DNA of 64,000 nucleotides from JBBQZP01 sp038207585 (lineage in GTDB: Bacteria; Pseudomonadota; Alphaproteobacteria; Rhodobacterales; Rhodobacteraceae). Positions 40,921 through 49,138 of this stretch are shown here, in pieces (position 1 is the first letter of the stretch; each line of letters starts with the position of its first letter). The DNA lies in NCBI GenBank assembly GCA_038207585.1, contig JBBQZP010000004.1, positions 1 through 64,000 on the forward strand, given 5' to 3'. The notes beneath the pieces are model-generated. The model made no database searches. It was given only the letters and a program-made list of their open reading frames with translations, and had not been told where the DNA came from. A program made the translations under genes and the position numbers.

Positions 40921-41889
40921 CTAAGGCGCGGGGGTCACGCAGCCGTTCAGAAATGCCAGCGCATCCCGGATCGACACCCGCCACAAATCCCACGTGTGAT
41001 CGCCATCGGTGATGCGGAGTTCGCTGGGCTGACCCGCAGCCTGCATCGTCTCGTAAAACGCTATCGCGCCGCGCCACAGATGGTGGCTGTCGTCATCGCC
41101 CACTGTGACGTAAAGCGAGGGCAGAACGGCCTTCTGGTCGATGCGCTGCATCAGCAGGGTAAAGACGTTCTGCGCGTTGAAGAACCGCGCGTTGAACGGC
41201 GTGCCGAAGGCGCCCTGAAAATGCTTGCCCGGCGGTGGCAGATCGCGCGCGGCCTCGATGGTTTCGGGATCGACACGGTGGAAATAATCAGTCTCGGCCA
41301 GCAAGGCGAGTTGATCGGGCGGCATGTCCAGATCCTCGGCAGGCACATTCTGCCAGATCGCGGGCGACAGGGCCGCCGCCGCAACGAACCGGTCGGGCTG
41401 GAGCAGCGCAAAGCGCAGCGCACCGTAGCCGCCCATTGAAAGCCCCGCGACCATGCGCCCGCCGCGATCATGGCGCACCGGATACTGCGCCTCGACCCAT
41501 GCGGGCAGATCGTTCAGCAGCGCCGTGGCATATTCCCCCGGCCCGCCCACGGCATCCGAATCCACATACCACGAGCTTTTGGCGTCGGGCATGATGACCA
41601 CCATCGGCGCGATCTGACCGGCCGCGATCATTTCGTCCAGCGTGGCATCGATCTTGCCCAGACGCGGCCAGCTTTCGGCGCTGCCGCCCAGCCCGTGCAG
41701 CAGATACAGCACCGGCCAGCCGCCAGTCGGTGCAGGGGCGGCTGGCAGATAGACCGCCACATGCACCGGGTGGCCCAACGCCACACTCGGCGCATCGGCA
41801 TAGCTGATATCGCCCGCGCCATCGGCCTGCGCAGCACCAGCGCAAAGCACCGTTACAAAAGCCAAACCCAAGGCCCGCGCAGGGATCAT
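40921..41889 (-). CDS. Secreted alpha/beta-hydrolase, esterase D-like
   Basis: Exported hydrolase of 322 residues with a signal peptide (about 1-22). The nucleophile elbow is GLSMGGYGA (Ser about 149). YLLHGLGGSAESW forms the oxyanion region, and a late GDHTWDLWR carries the catalytic His. It resembles the esterase D/mycolyltransferase-like group. It overlaps the upstream DUF3108 gene by 4 bases. Substrate unknown. Confidence 0.88.
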   Translation of the reverse strand: MIPARALGLAFVTVLCAGAAQADGAGDISYADAPSVALGHPVHVAVYLPAAPAPTGGWPVLYLLHGLGGSAESWPRLGKIDATLDEMIAAGQIAPMVVIMPDAKSSWYVDSDAVGGPGEYATALLNDLPAWVEAQYPVRHDRGGRMVAGLSMGGYGALRFALLQPDRFVAAAALSPAIWQNVPAEDLDMPPDQLALLAETDYFHRVDPETIEAARDLPPPGKHFQGAFGTPFNARFFNAQNVFTLLMQRIDQKAVLPSLYVTVGDDDSHHLWRGAIAFYETMQAAGQPSELRITDGDHTWDLWRVSIRDALAFLNGCVTPAP

Positions 41890-42605
41890 CGCCGAGTCAG
41901 ACGCGCCTTGCCGAACAGGGTATCCATGGCCACCTCGGTGACCTGCATCTTGCCGCCCGGCGCGGGCTGAAAGGTCAGGGTAAAGGGAAAACGCGTTTTC
42001 TCGGCCATGTCATCGGCGGAAAACCCGGCAATCCGGCGGTATTCGCCCGAGCAGGTCACACTGTCACCCGTCGCCTGCGGTGCGGCGGTGCTGATCTGAC
42101 TGGCGCGCCGCCCGTCGAACATCGGCAGCTTGATCTGGCATTCCTGCCCCGCATCCACATCGCGCAAGGTGGCAAACAGGGCGGTCAGCGGATCGACCGT
42201 GCCGCCCTGCGACGCCGGATCAATGTCGAAATCACGCGGCGCGCGCGGCGGGTTATAGGTTTTCACCTGCGGCACGCCCCGCACATAACCCATCACCGAT
42301 TCCGATTGCCGCTTTCCGGTATCGGCCTTTTCGGAATATTCCGTCGGCACAAAGCGCCCCTTGGACACCCGACCTTTCGACGTTGCATCGTAGCGCACTT
42401 TCTTCAGAAACGCCGCCAGCCCGCTGGTTTTCAGAACGCCGCTGACCGCATAGGAACTGCCCGAGATCCGGCCATCAAAACTCAGCGTGCCCGCGTTGAA
42501 CCCCTTGAGGATCAGATCATAGCTGACCGTTTCTGCCCGCGCCGCTCCTGCAGTCATAGCCACCACCAGGGCCGCCCCCGCCAGTTTCTGCAAAATCCGT
42601 GTCAT
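41886..42605 (-). CDS. DUF3108 periplasmic protein
   Basis: The 239-residue protein starts MTRILQKLAGAALVVAMTAGAARA (signal peptide). The beta-rich mature part has YDLILKGFNAGTLSFDGRI, YDATSKGRVSKGRFVPTEY and VDPLTALFATLRD, as in DUF3108. ATG 42605 is chosen for GAGG seven bases upstream; ATG 42617 is an alternative. Function unknown. It shares a transcript with the esterase. Confidence 0.87.
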   Translation of the reverse strand: MTRILQKLAGAALVVAMTAGAARAETVSYDLILKGFNAGTLSFDGRISGSSYAVSGVLKTSGLAAFLKKVRYDATSKGRVSKGRFVPTEYSEKADTGKRQSESVMGYVRGVPQVKTYNPPRAPRDFDIDPASQGGTVDPLTALFATLRDVDAGQECQIKLPMFDGRRASQISTAAPQATGDSVTCSGEYRRIAGFSADDMAEKTRFPFTLTFQPAPGGKMQVTEVAMDTLFGKARLTRR

Positions 42606-42695
42606 TTTCAGCCTCATCTGCTCATCGCGGCGCTGCCCGCCGTCCCTTCCACTGGAATATCGTGTCGAACGCAGGCACAACACCCCTATCGAGTA

Positions 42696-42720
42696 TCGCA
42701 CTGATGACAGTGTAGTGCGA
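42696..42720. promoter_or_regulatory. Inverted repeat between DUF3108 gene and meaB
   Basis: TCGCACT (42696-42702) and AGTGCGA (42714-42720) are perfect 7-bp arms; inside them CACTG and CAGTG form a second pair. It overlaps the proposed GTG start of meaB and sits in the divergent promoter region. It could be an operator or an mRNA hairpin. Confidence 0.45.
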
Positions 42721-43734
42721 TGCCCGGATTGGGCGAAACCCTGCCGGAGCAAGGCGTTGGACGATCACGAACTGGCCAGACTTGTAACATCGGGCGACAG
42801 GCGAGCCCTTGCGCGGGCGATCACGCTGGTGGAAAGCCAGCGCGACGATCACCGCGCACGGGCTGTGGCGCTACTGGCCGCAGTGGCGCAGCCTTCACGA
42901 CAGGCCCTGCGGATCGGGCTTTCGGGCACGCCGGGGGTGGGGAAATCGACGTTTATTGAGGCCTTCGGGCTGATGCTGACGGGGCAGGGGCTGCGCGTGG
43001 CGGTGCTGGCGGTGGACCCGTCATCGACCCGGTCGGGTGGCTCGATACTGGGCGACAAGACCCGGATGGAGCGGTTGTCGCGCGACCCTCTGGCGTTCAT
43101 CCGCCCCTCGCCTTCGCAAACCCATCTGGGCGGGGTCGCGCGGCGCACGCGCGAAGCGGTGGCTTTGGCCGAGGCGGCAGGCTTCGACGTGGTGCTGATC
43201 GAAACCGTGGGGGTGGGCCAATCCGAAACGCTGGTGGCCGATCTGACCGATCTCTTCATCCTGTTGCTGGCCCCGGCGGGGGGCGATGAACTGCAGGGCG
43301 TCAAACGCGGCATCATGGAACGCGCTGATATTATCCTAGTCAACAAGGCCGACGGTGATCTGTTGCCCGCAGCCTCCCGCACCCGCGCGGATTACGGCGG
43401 TGCCTTGCAGCTTTTGCGCCGCCGGGCCGAAGATGCGCCGGGCTTTCCCCTTGCCGCCACAGTTTCCGCGATCACCGGCGACGGTATGGCCGAGGCCTGG
43501 GCGCAGATGCAGGCGCTGATCAAATGGCGGCGCGAATACGGCCATTTCGCCGCCCGCCGCGCGGATCAGGCCAGGCACTGGTTCGGCGAAGAGGTCCGGC
43601 AGGGCCTTTTGGGCCGGCTGGATACCCCCGCCGCCCGCGAGGCGCTGGCGACACTGGGCGCAAGGGTTGCCGCTGGCAAAGTGGCACCCGGCGCTGCGGC
43701 GGCGGATTTCCTCGCCAACCTGGCCAGCAGATGA
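42715..43734 (+). CDS. meaB: Methylmalonyl-CoA mutase-associated GTPase MeaB
   Basis: G3E P-loop GTPase of up to 339 residues with GLSGTPGVGKSTFIEAFG (Walker A, about 69), AVDPSSTRSGGSILGDKTRM, and VLIETVGVGQSE (Walker B region), then NKADGD for guanine recognition. MeaB protects and reloads B12-dependent methylmalonyl-CoA mutase. The GTG at 42715 lies inside an inverted repeat; TTG at about 42757 (LDDHELARL) is an alternative start. The mutase is not in the window. Confidence 0.92.
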   Translation: MRCPDWAKPCRSKALDDHELARLVTSGDRRALARAITLVESQRDDHRARAVALLAAVAQPSRQALRIGLSGTPGVGKSTFIEAFGLMLTGQGLRVAVLAVDPSSTRSGGSILGDKTRMERLSRDPLAFIRPSPSQTHLGGVARRTREAVALAEAAGFDVVLIETVGVGQSETLVADLTDLFILLLAPAGGDELQGVKRGIMERADIILVNKADGDLLPAASRTRADYGGALQLLRRRAEDAPGFPLAATVSAITGDGMAEAWAQMQALIKWRREYGHFAARRADQARHWFGEEVRQGLLGRLDTPAAREALATLGARVAAGKVAPGAAAADFLANLASR

Positions 43735-44504
43735 ACATCTTTTCCGGCGACCACCTGCGCGCCACGGTCTTTGTGCCGGATGCGCCCAACGGCAAACTGC
43801 TGGTCACCTTCCGCCAACGCATCCCCGACCCAGGAGCCTTCGCTGCGGCACTGCCCATGCAATCCGCTTTGAAACAGGGGACCACGCATCTTTTTCTGCA
43901 ATCACGCCTGAACGACTGGTTCATCAATCGCGAGACCGCCGCCCTTGCCGCCGCCCTTTTCGCATTCACCGCGCCGTTCCAGACGGCCACGGCGATCGGC
44001 TTTTCGATGGGCGGATATGCAGCACTGCGATTCTCGGCTGCACTTCGGCTGACCCAGGTTCTGCTGATTTCGCCGCAATTCTCGATCCATCCTGATGTCG
44101 TGCCCTTTGATCTGCGGTTCCGCGAAAACGCCGCAGGCTTTGACGCCGCTTCGGGTGATCTGCGCACCCACGCCAACCCCGCCCTGCAGGGCGCGTTGAT
44201 CTATGACCCGTTCCGCACGCCCGACCGGCTGAACGCGCGCCTCATCGCCGCCGCCTTTCCCCGGATTGATCTGTGCCACTATGCCTTTGGCGGCCACCCC
44301 GCGACTGGCGTTCTGCGCGAAACCGTAGGCTTTCCGGCCCTGCAACGCCTTGCCATCGCAGGAAAAATCACCCGCCCGCAGATATTGGCCCTGCACCGCA
44401 CAAACCGCAGCGCCGCCCCGTCTTACTGGCGTAACCTCGCCAAACACGCCCGCCCTCTCCACCCCCAGCTTGCAGCACGGGCTGAGGCCAACCGCACCCC
44501 CTGA
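43731..44504 (+). CDS. Alpha/beta-hydrolase-like hypothetical protein
   Basis: A 257-residue protein with a hydrolase nucleophile elbow GFSMGGYAA (Ser92) after an FQTATAI strand. No clear catalytic Asp or His motif stands out later, apart from a CHYAFGGHPATG segment. Its ATG overlaps the meaB stop by 4 bases, so the two are translated together. No known function; not an obvious MeaB partner. Confidence 0.75.
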   Translation: MNIFSGDHLRATVFVPDAPNGKLLVTFRQRIPDPGAFAAALPMQSALKQGTTHLFLQSRLNDWFINRETAALAAALFAFTAPFQTATAIGFSMGGYAALRFSAALRLTQVLLISPQFSIHPDVVPFDLRFRENAAGFDAASGDLRTHANPALQGALIYDPFRTPDRLNARLIAAAFPRIDLCHYAFGGHPATGVLRETVGFPALQRLAIAGKITRPQILALHRTNRSAAPSYWRNLAKHARPLHPQLAARAEANRTP

Positions 44505-44506
44505 CC

Positions 44507-44565
44507 CTTTTTCTGCTCAAAAATATCCCGGGGGGGCGCGCAAGCGCATGGGGGGCTGGCCCCCC
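44507..44565 (-). repeat. Rhodobacteral intergenic repeat and G/C hairpin
   Basis: On the minus strand CCCGGGATATTTTTGAGCAG matches the recurring motif also found near 20633, 27882 and 30511. Next to it, GGGGGGC-TG-GCCCCCC (44550-44565) can form a 7-bp stem. The block follows the hydrolase gene and may act as a bidirectional transcription stop. Confidence 0.55.
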
Positions 44566-44693
44566 GACAGCTGCAGAATTCCGCGCGACGCCCGCTTGAC
44601 GCCCGCGCCAATAGCCCCTAAAGCACGGCCATGGAATTTGGCGCACTGCCCCCGGCGGTGCCCTTTTGTTTTGAACGACGAAGGAACACGACT

Positions 44694-44978
44694 ATGTCGC
44701 GCGTCTGCGAACTCAGTGGCAAAGGCCCGATGTCGGGCAACACGGTCAGCCATGCCAACAACAAATCCCGTCGCCGGTTCTTGCCGAACCTGAACGACGT
44801 CACGCTGATCTCGGACATTCTGGGCCAGTCCTTCAAGCTGCGCGTTTCTGCCGCAGCGCTGCGCACGGTTGACCACCGCGGCGGGCTGGATGCGTTCCTT
44901 GCCAAGTCCAAAGATGTCGAACTGTCCGACAAGGCGCTGAAAATCAAAAAAGAAATCGCGAAAACCAACGCCGCTTAA
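44694..44978 (+). CDS. rpmB: 50S ribosomal protein L28
   Basis: This 94-residue basic protein reads MSRVCELSGKGPMSGNTVSHANNKSRRRF, the canonical L28 start, followed by the LRVSAAALRTVDHRGGLDAFL core. AAGGAA lies nine bases before ATG 44694. It is a single gene with its own terminator. Confidence 0.97.
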   Translation: MSRVCELSGKGPMSGNTVSHANNKSRRRFLPNLNDVTLISDILGQSFKLRVSAAALRTVDHRGGLDAFLAKSKDVELSDKALKIKKEIAKTNAA

Positions 44979-45000
44979 GGTGCGTGTTTGCGCTGTTCTG

Positions 45001-45026
45001 AAGGCCCCGCCCCGGCGGGGCTTTTT
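45001..45026 (+). terminator. Rho-independent terminator of rpmB
   Basis: GCCCCGCC and GGCGGGGC form an 8-bp stem directly followed by five T residues, 23 bases after the rpmB stop codon. Confidence 0.88.
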
Positions 45027-45106
45027 CACGTTCGTGGGTTTGCTCTTGTGAACTCTGCCAGCGTCGCTACCTAGGGCGCAAGAGTTCCAACCTGAAAGCC
45101 TTCGTC

Positions 45107-45547
45107 ATGCGCCTGATTACCTTCGCCGTCGCCCTGCTGTTTGCCACCCCGGTTTTTGCCGAACCCGGCCTGACAATTACAGATGCCTATGCCGTGACGG
45201 CCAGCCCCAAGGCCAAATCTGGCGCGGGCTATTTCACCATCACCAACACAACCGATACCGATGACCGCCTGCTGTCGGTTACAACCCCTGCCGCCGCTGT
45301 CGCAAAGGTGCATACCACCAGCGTTGATGCGAATGGCGTGATGCAGATGCGCGATGCAGAGGACGGCCTGCCGGTGCCCGCTGGAGGCAGCCTGACACTG
45401 TCACGCGGCGGCGATCATCTGATGCTGATGGGTCTGACCGGGGAACTGAAGGACGGTGATCTTCTGCCCGTCACCCTGACGTTCGAGAAGGCGGGGCAAA
45501 TCACCGTCGATCTTCCCCTCAATCCCGTGGATCAGCCGGCGCAATAA
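45107..45547 (+). CDS. Periplasmic copper chaperone PCu(A)C
   Basis: Exported 146-residue cupredoxin-like protein with a signal peptide (about 1-18). The copper ligands are in the expected order: KVHTTSVDANGVMQMR (His and Met residues) and GGDHLMLMGL. It delivers Cu(I) to cytochrome oxidase assembly. The 3' end overlaps a converging gene by 16 bases. Confidence 0.92.
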   Translation: MRLITFAVALLFATPVFAEPGLTITDAYAVTASPKAKSGAGYFTITNTTDTDDRLLSVTTPAAAVAKVHTTSVDANGVMQMRDAEDGLPVPAGGSLTLSRGGDHLMLMGLTGELKDGDLLPVTLTFEKAGQITVDLPLNPVDQPAQ

Positions 45548-45843
45548 ACCTCGGCGGTTTCGCCGAAATTCTTGTAGCGCGCCCAGAAGGCGTTGTCGGA
45601 ATTGCTTTTCGACATCCGCACGTTCTGTGCCTCGTCCGGGTCGGTGAACAGCTTTGCAGCGCGCCGTTGGTCGCCGCCGGTCAGGGTCTGATCGGCAATC
45701 TGCTGGATGCACGAACACACACCGGGTGACGCGGCTTGTGCGCCCGATTTCATGCAGGCGCGCTCAATCGCGCCTGCAGACGCTGCCGTCGCTGCAAAAG
45801 GAAGGATGAACGCAAAAAGCGCCACACGCAAGGATAGGGTCAT
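45532..45843 (-). CDS. Small exported cysteine-containing hypothetical protein
   Basis: A 103-residue protein with a signal peptide (MTLSLRVALFAFILPFAATAASA). The mature part has ERACMKSGAQAASPGVCSCIQQIAD, a C-x(12)-C-x-C pattern suited to disulfides or metal, and a final Cys near the end (EVYCAG). I recall similar short exported proteins in Rhodobacteraceae; function unknown. ATG 45843 is chosen because the signal peptide begins there. It converges on the copper chaperone gene. Confidence 0.75.
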   Translation of the reverse strand: MTLSLRVALFAFILPFAATAASAGAIERACMKSGAQAASPGVCSCIQQIADQTLTGGDQRRAAKLFTDPDEAQNVRMSKSNSDNAFWARYKNFGETAEVYCAG

Positions 45844-46159
45844 CTGCTGCCTCTGGTTCCCGTGGCTGGATCGTGCCGCCACATGTCTTTTTCTGACAAC
45901 AGTATGCCGATTCGCGCAAGATTATTCAAGTTTTCAGAACACGTTCGCCAATCTGTCGCAGCAATCACCGCCCCCTGTATGCGCACGCTGAATGCTCACA
46001 ACATATGGCCCCGGTCGCGCCGCCGGGGGCCGACTCGCATCGGGTGACGTGCCCCGAACAATGGCCCGGACTCTGGCCCGAACGATGGCCCGCATCCCGT
46101 CTCCCTGACGCCCCCTATCCCCCCTTTCCGCACCCAACCGAACCCGCTATATCGGCGCC

Positions 46160-47959
46160 ATGACCCAGCTTGATCACATCCGCAATTTCTCCATCGTGGC
46201 GCATATCGACCACGGTAAATCCACCCTCGCCGACCGGCTGATCCAGTCAACCGGCACGGTCGCCGACCGTGACATGAAGGCGCAGATGCTCGACAGCATG
46301 GATATCGAGCGCGAACGCGGCATCACCATCAAGGCCAACACCGTGCGCATCGACTACCGCGCGAAGAACGGCGAGATGTATGTCCTGAACCTGATCGACA
46401 CGCCGGGCCATGTGGATTTCGCCTATGAAGTCTCGCGGTCAATGCGCGCCGTTGAAGGCTCTCTTCTGGTTGTCGATGCAAGCCAGGGGGTCGAGGCGCA
46501 GACGCTGGCCAACGTCTATCAGGCGCTTGATGCGGGGCACGAGATTGTGCCGGTGCTCAACAAGATCGACCTGCCCGCGGCTGAGCCCGACCGCATCAAG
46601 CAGCAGATCGAGGATGTGATCGGGCTTGATGCACAGGACGCGATCCTGATCTCGGCCAAATCCGGCCTTGGCATTCCCGACGTGCTGGAAGCCATCGTGA
46701 ACCGCCTGCCTGCGCCCAAGGGCGACCGGGATGCGCCCCTGAAGGCGATGCTGGTCGACAGCTGGTATGACAGCTACCTGGGCGTTGTCGTGATGATCCG
46801 CGTCATGGACGGCGTGATCAAAAAGGGCGACCGGGTGCGCATGATGCAGACCGGCGCGATCTACGGCATCGACAAGCTGGCGGTCCTGAAACCCCAGATG
46901 GTCGATATTGCCGAACTCGGGCCGGGCGAGATTGGCGTGTTCACCGCCAGCATCAAGCAGGTCCGCGATACCCGCGTCGGCGACACGATCACCCATGAGC
47001 GCCGGGGCTGCGAAGTCGCTTTGCCGGGCTTCAAGCCTGCGCAACCGGTTGTGTTCTGCGGCCTGTTCCCGGTCGATGCCAATGAGTTTGAGGCCCTGCG
47101 CGATGCTATCGAAAAGCTGGCCCTCAACGACGCCAGTTTCAGCACCGAAATGGAAACCTCGGCCGCTTTGGGTTTCGGTTTCCGCTGCGGCTTCCTTGGT
47201 CTTTTGCATCTGGAGGTCGTGCGCGACCGGTTGGAGCGCGAATATGACATCGACCTGATCACGACCGCACCTTCGGTCGTCTATCACCTTTATATGCGCG
47301 ACGGCACGGTGACCGAACTTCACAACCCCGCCGACATGCCCGACCTGACGCTGGTCGACCACATCGAGGAACCCCGCATCAAAGCCACGATCATGGTGCC
47401 GGATGAGTATCTGGGCGATATCCTGAAGCTGTGTCAGGACCGGCGCGGGATACAGCTTGACCTTTCCTACGCCGGGCAGCGCGCGATGGTGGTTTACGAT
47501 CTGCCGCTGAACGAGGTGGTCTTCGATTTCTACGACCGCCTGAAATCGGTGACCAAGGGCTATGCCAGTTTCGACTATCAGATCACCGGATACCGTGAGG
47601 ATTTTCTGGTGAAAATGTCGGTGCTGGTGAATGACGAACCCGTGGACGCGCTGTCGATGATGGTCCACCGCGACCGCGCCGACCTGCGCGGCCGGGCGAT
47701 GGTGGAAAAGCTGAAAGAACTGATCCCGCGCCACATGTTCAAGATCCCCATTCAGGCGGCCATCGGCGGGCGCGTCATTGCGCGTGAGACTCTGTCGGCG
47801 ATGCGCAAGGACGTGACGGCGAAATGCTATGGCGGCGATGCGTCGCGCAAGCGCAAGCTGCTGGACAAGCAGAAGGCCGGCAAGAAGAAGATGCGCCAGT
47901 TCGGGAAAGTGGAGATCCCGCAGCAGGCGTTTATTTCGGCGTTGAAGATGGATGGGTGA
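46160..47959 (+). CDS. lepA: Elongation factor 4 (LepA)
   Basis: Translational GTPase of 599 residues that acts on stalled or back-translocated ribosomes. It starts MTQLDHIRNFSIVAHIDHGKSTLADRL (G1), with DTPGHVDF (G3) and NKIDLP (G4), and the LepA C-terminal domain ends KAGKKKMRQFGKVEIPQQAF. Full length. A hairpin follows the stop codon. Confidence 0.97.
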   Translation: MTQLDHIRNFSIVAHIDHGKSTLADRLIQSTGTVADRDMKAQMLDSMDIERERGITIKANTVRIDYRAKNGEMYVLNLIDTPGHVDFAYEVSRSMRAVEGSLLVVDASQGVEAQTLANVYQALDAGHEIVPVLNKIDLPAAEPDRIKQQIEDVIGLDAQDAILISAKSGLGIPDVLEAIVNRLPAPKGDRDAPLKAMLVDSWYDSYLGVVVMIRVMDGVIKKGDRVRMMQTGAIYGIDKLAVLKPQMVDIAELGPGEIGVFTASIKQVRDTRVGDTITHERRGCEVALPGFKPAQPVVFCGLFPVDANEFEALRDAIEKLALNDASFSTEMETSAALGFGFRCGFLGLLHLEVVRDRLEREYDIDLITTAPSVVYHLYMRDGTVTELHNPADMPDLTLVDHIEEPRIKATIMVPDEYLGDILKLCQDRRGIQLDLSYAGQRAMVVYDLPLNEVVFDFYDRLKSVTKGYASFDYQITGYREDFLVKMSVLVNDEPVDALSMMVHRDRADLRGRAMVEKLKELIPRHMFKIPIQAAIGGRVIARETLSAMRKDVTAKCYGGDASRKRKLLDKQKAGKKKMRQFGKVEIPQQAFISALKMDG

Positions 47960-47963
47960 GGGG

Positions 47964-47987
47964 CGTGGGCGGTTGACACCGCCCACG
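47964..47987. terminator. Hairpin between lepA and a converging small gene
   Basis: CGTGGGCGG and CCGCCCACG form a perfect 9-bp stem with a 6-base loop, five bases after the lepA stop. It is followed by TTAGTTTG on the plus strand. Converging transcripts may both use it. Confidence 0.68.
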
Positions 47988-47997
47988 TTAGTTTGCC

Positions 47998-48117
47998 TTA
48001 GATATCGACGATCATCGGGAACGCGCGCTTTGCGTAGATTCGAACGCCGGTTTTCGGGCAGGTGCGCCATTTTCGAAAAATGAGCTTCTTGCCCGGTGGT
48101 ATTGGCAGGTTATGCAC
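47998..48117 (-). CDS. 39-residue conserved small basic protein
   Basis: GTG 48117, eight bases after AAGGA, opens a 39-residue frame. It reads VHNLPIPPGKKLIFRKW and then a C-terminal RTCPKTGVRIYAKRAFPMIVDI, ending in TAA at 47998-48000. I recall very similar short proteins ending this way in Rhodobacteraceae, which is why I call it despite its size. It converges on lepA. Function unknown; the single Cys and basic character might suit RNA or DNA contact. Confidence 0.66.
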   Translation of the reverse strand: MHNLPIPPGKKLIFRKWRTCPKTGVRIYAKRAFPMIVDI

Positions 48118-48257
48118 AAACTTTTTCCTTTCTCAGAGGGCGTATGTTGCAAAACCATGCGTTTTCGGCTATCGATAGCTTGTGAGGCTTATCGTTGACG
48201 CTTGGTAATGCTCGTATCGTCGGGTCCTCTTTGTGTTTACGATACTGAATATTGGAG

Positions 48258-48290
48258 CAACTCTTGCCTTCGGCAGGAGTTGTTTCATTT
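48258..48290 (+). terminator. UUCG-loop hairpin with U-rich tail
   Basis: CAACTCTTGCC and GGCAGGAGTTG pair (11 bp, one G-U) around a C(UUCG)G-type loop and are followed by TTTCATTT on the plus strand. No plus-strand gene is seen between lepA and here, so it may end a small RNA, or it may serve the minus-strand gene at 48285 as a less perfect terminator. Confidence 0.55.
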
Positions 48291-48872
48291 GGATAAGTCC
48301 CTTGCGGCTAGCAGTTTTTTGACATCCAGATGCCACCGCCTTGAGGTTGAGGTGAAGAATGATGTCCTGGACAGAACAGCAGACAGGTTTGCAACCTGCT
48401 TGTCGCTAGAGACGGAAAACCCGTCAGCGTCAAACGCATCGATGATTTGCGCAGATGCCAGCGGCCCCCGCTTTGCAATTAACGCAATCGCACGCTTCCT
48501 TACCTCAATCGTATGCTGCCTAACCTTAGGCTCTCCGTCACTAAGGTCCATATCATTCAAGTCAACTTTCACAAGCATGCCGTCCGGTGGGATTGCTAAC
48601 TCCACTTGAAATGGCCTTTGTGTGTTTGTTGTTGTCAGCGTCGAATCCGGCGAGGTTTCTCGCTCTTCTGGGCCCATCGCTGACTTTAAGAGTTCAATTT
48701 CTTCTTGCAAAGCTTGCTGTCGTTTTGAGCGATCCGCGAAAAGACTCCTTGCCGTAGCCAATCTCTTTTCCGTCTCATGCACTTCTGCCGACAACAAAGC
48801 CACATCCTTCGAAATGGCCGCAACCTCGGCTTCCTTGATAAGGAGCAATTTCAAAATCGGGGCTTTGTCCAT
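48285..48872 (-). CDS. Orphan coiled-coil and winged-helix-like protein
   Basis: A 195-residue protein. Residues about 1-65 form a coiled coil (KEAEVAAISKDVALLSAEVHETEKRLATARSLF). A Ser/Thr-rich linker follows. Residues about 115-190 look like a winged helix (VRKRAIALIAKRGPLASAQIIDAFDADG, then LSAVLSRTSFFTSTSRRWHL), similar to HARE-HTH-type domains. G+C is about 47% in a sample, lower than its neighbours, which suggests transfer. No partner genes. Function unknown; a DNA-contacting role is plausible. Confidence 0.65.
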   Translation of the reverse strand: MDKAPILKLLLIKEAEVAAISKDVALLSAEVHETEKRLATARSLFADRSKRQQALQEEIELLKSAMGPEERETSPDSTLTTTNTQRPFQVELAIPPDGMLVKVDLNDMDLSDGEPKVRQHTIEVRKRAIALIAKRGPLASAQIIDAFDADGFSVSSDKQVANLSAVLSRTSFFTSTSRRWHLDVKKLLAARDLSK

Positions 48873-49138
48873 TGAGACCTCGCACGCTTCATGACCACAT
48901 TGAGTCGGACAATAGCACGCGCCAGCCAGCGATGCAAGTCTGATGGATTGTATGTCACGTTATGAAAGCCTGATCGTAATGGCAATCCTGATATCCGTTG
49001 CGTCTTCGCACGCAAAAATCTTAAACGCTAAGATTGCGATGGCCGGTGCGGGCGGCGCAAGTTGGGCGCAGGTTGAGATTGAAGTCGTGCTGCATATCCA
49101 TTGAGAACCTTACCTGTAACGGAGATTGTCGCAATTCA
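48873..49138. other. Intergenic region before the inositol cluster
   Basis: This 266-base gap holds an inverted repeat, AATCTTA with TAAGATT (49017-49035), but no gene I can support. It separates the AT-richer orphan gene from the aldolase end. Confidence 0.4.

Noticed and set aside
46439..48070. 543-codon minus-strand frame opposite lepA
   Set aside because: Shadow of lepA; only the last part overlaps the small gene at 47998, which uses a different frame.
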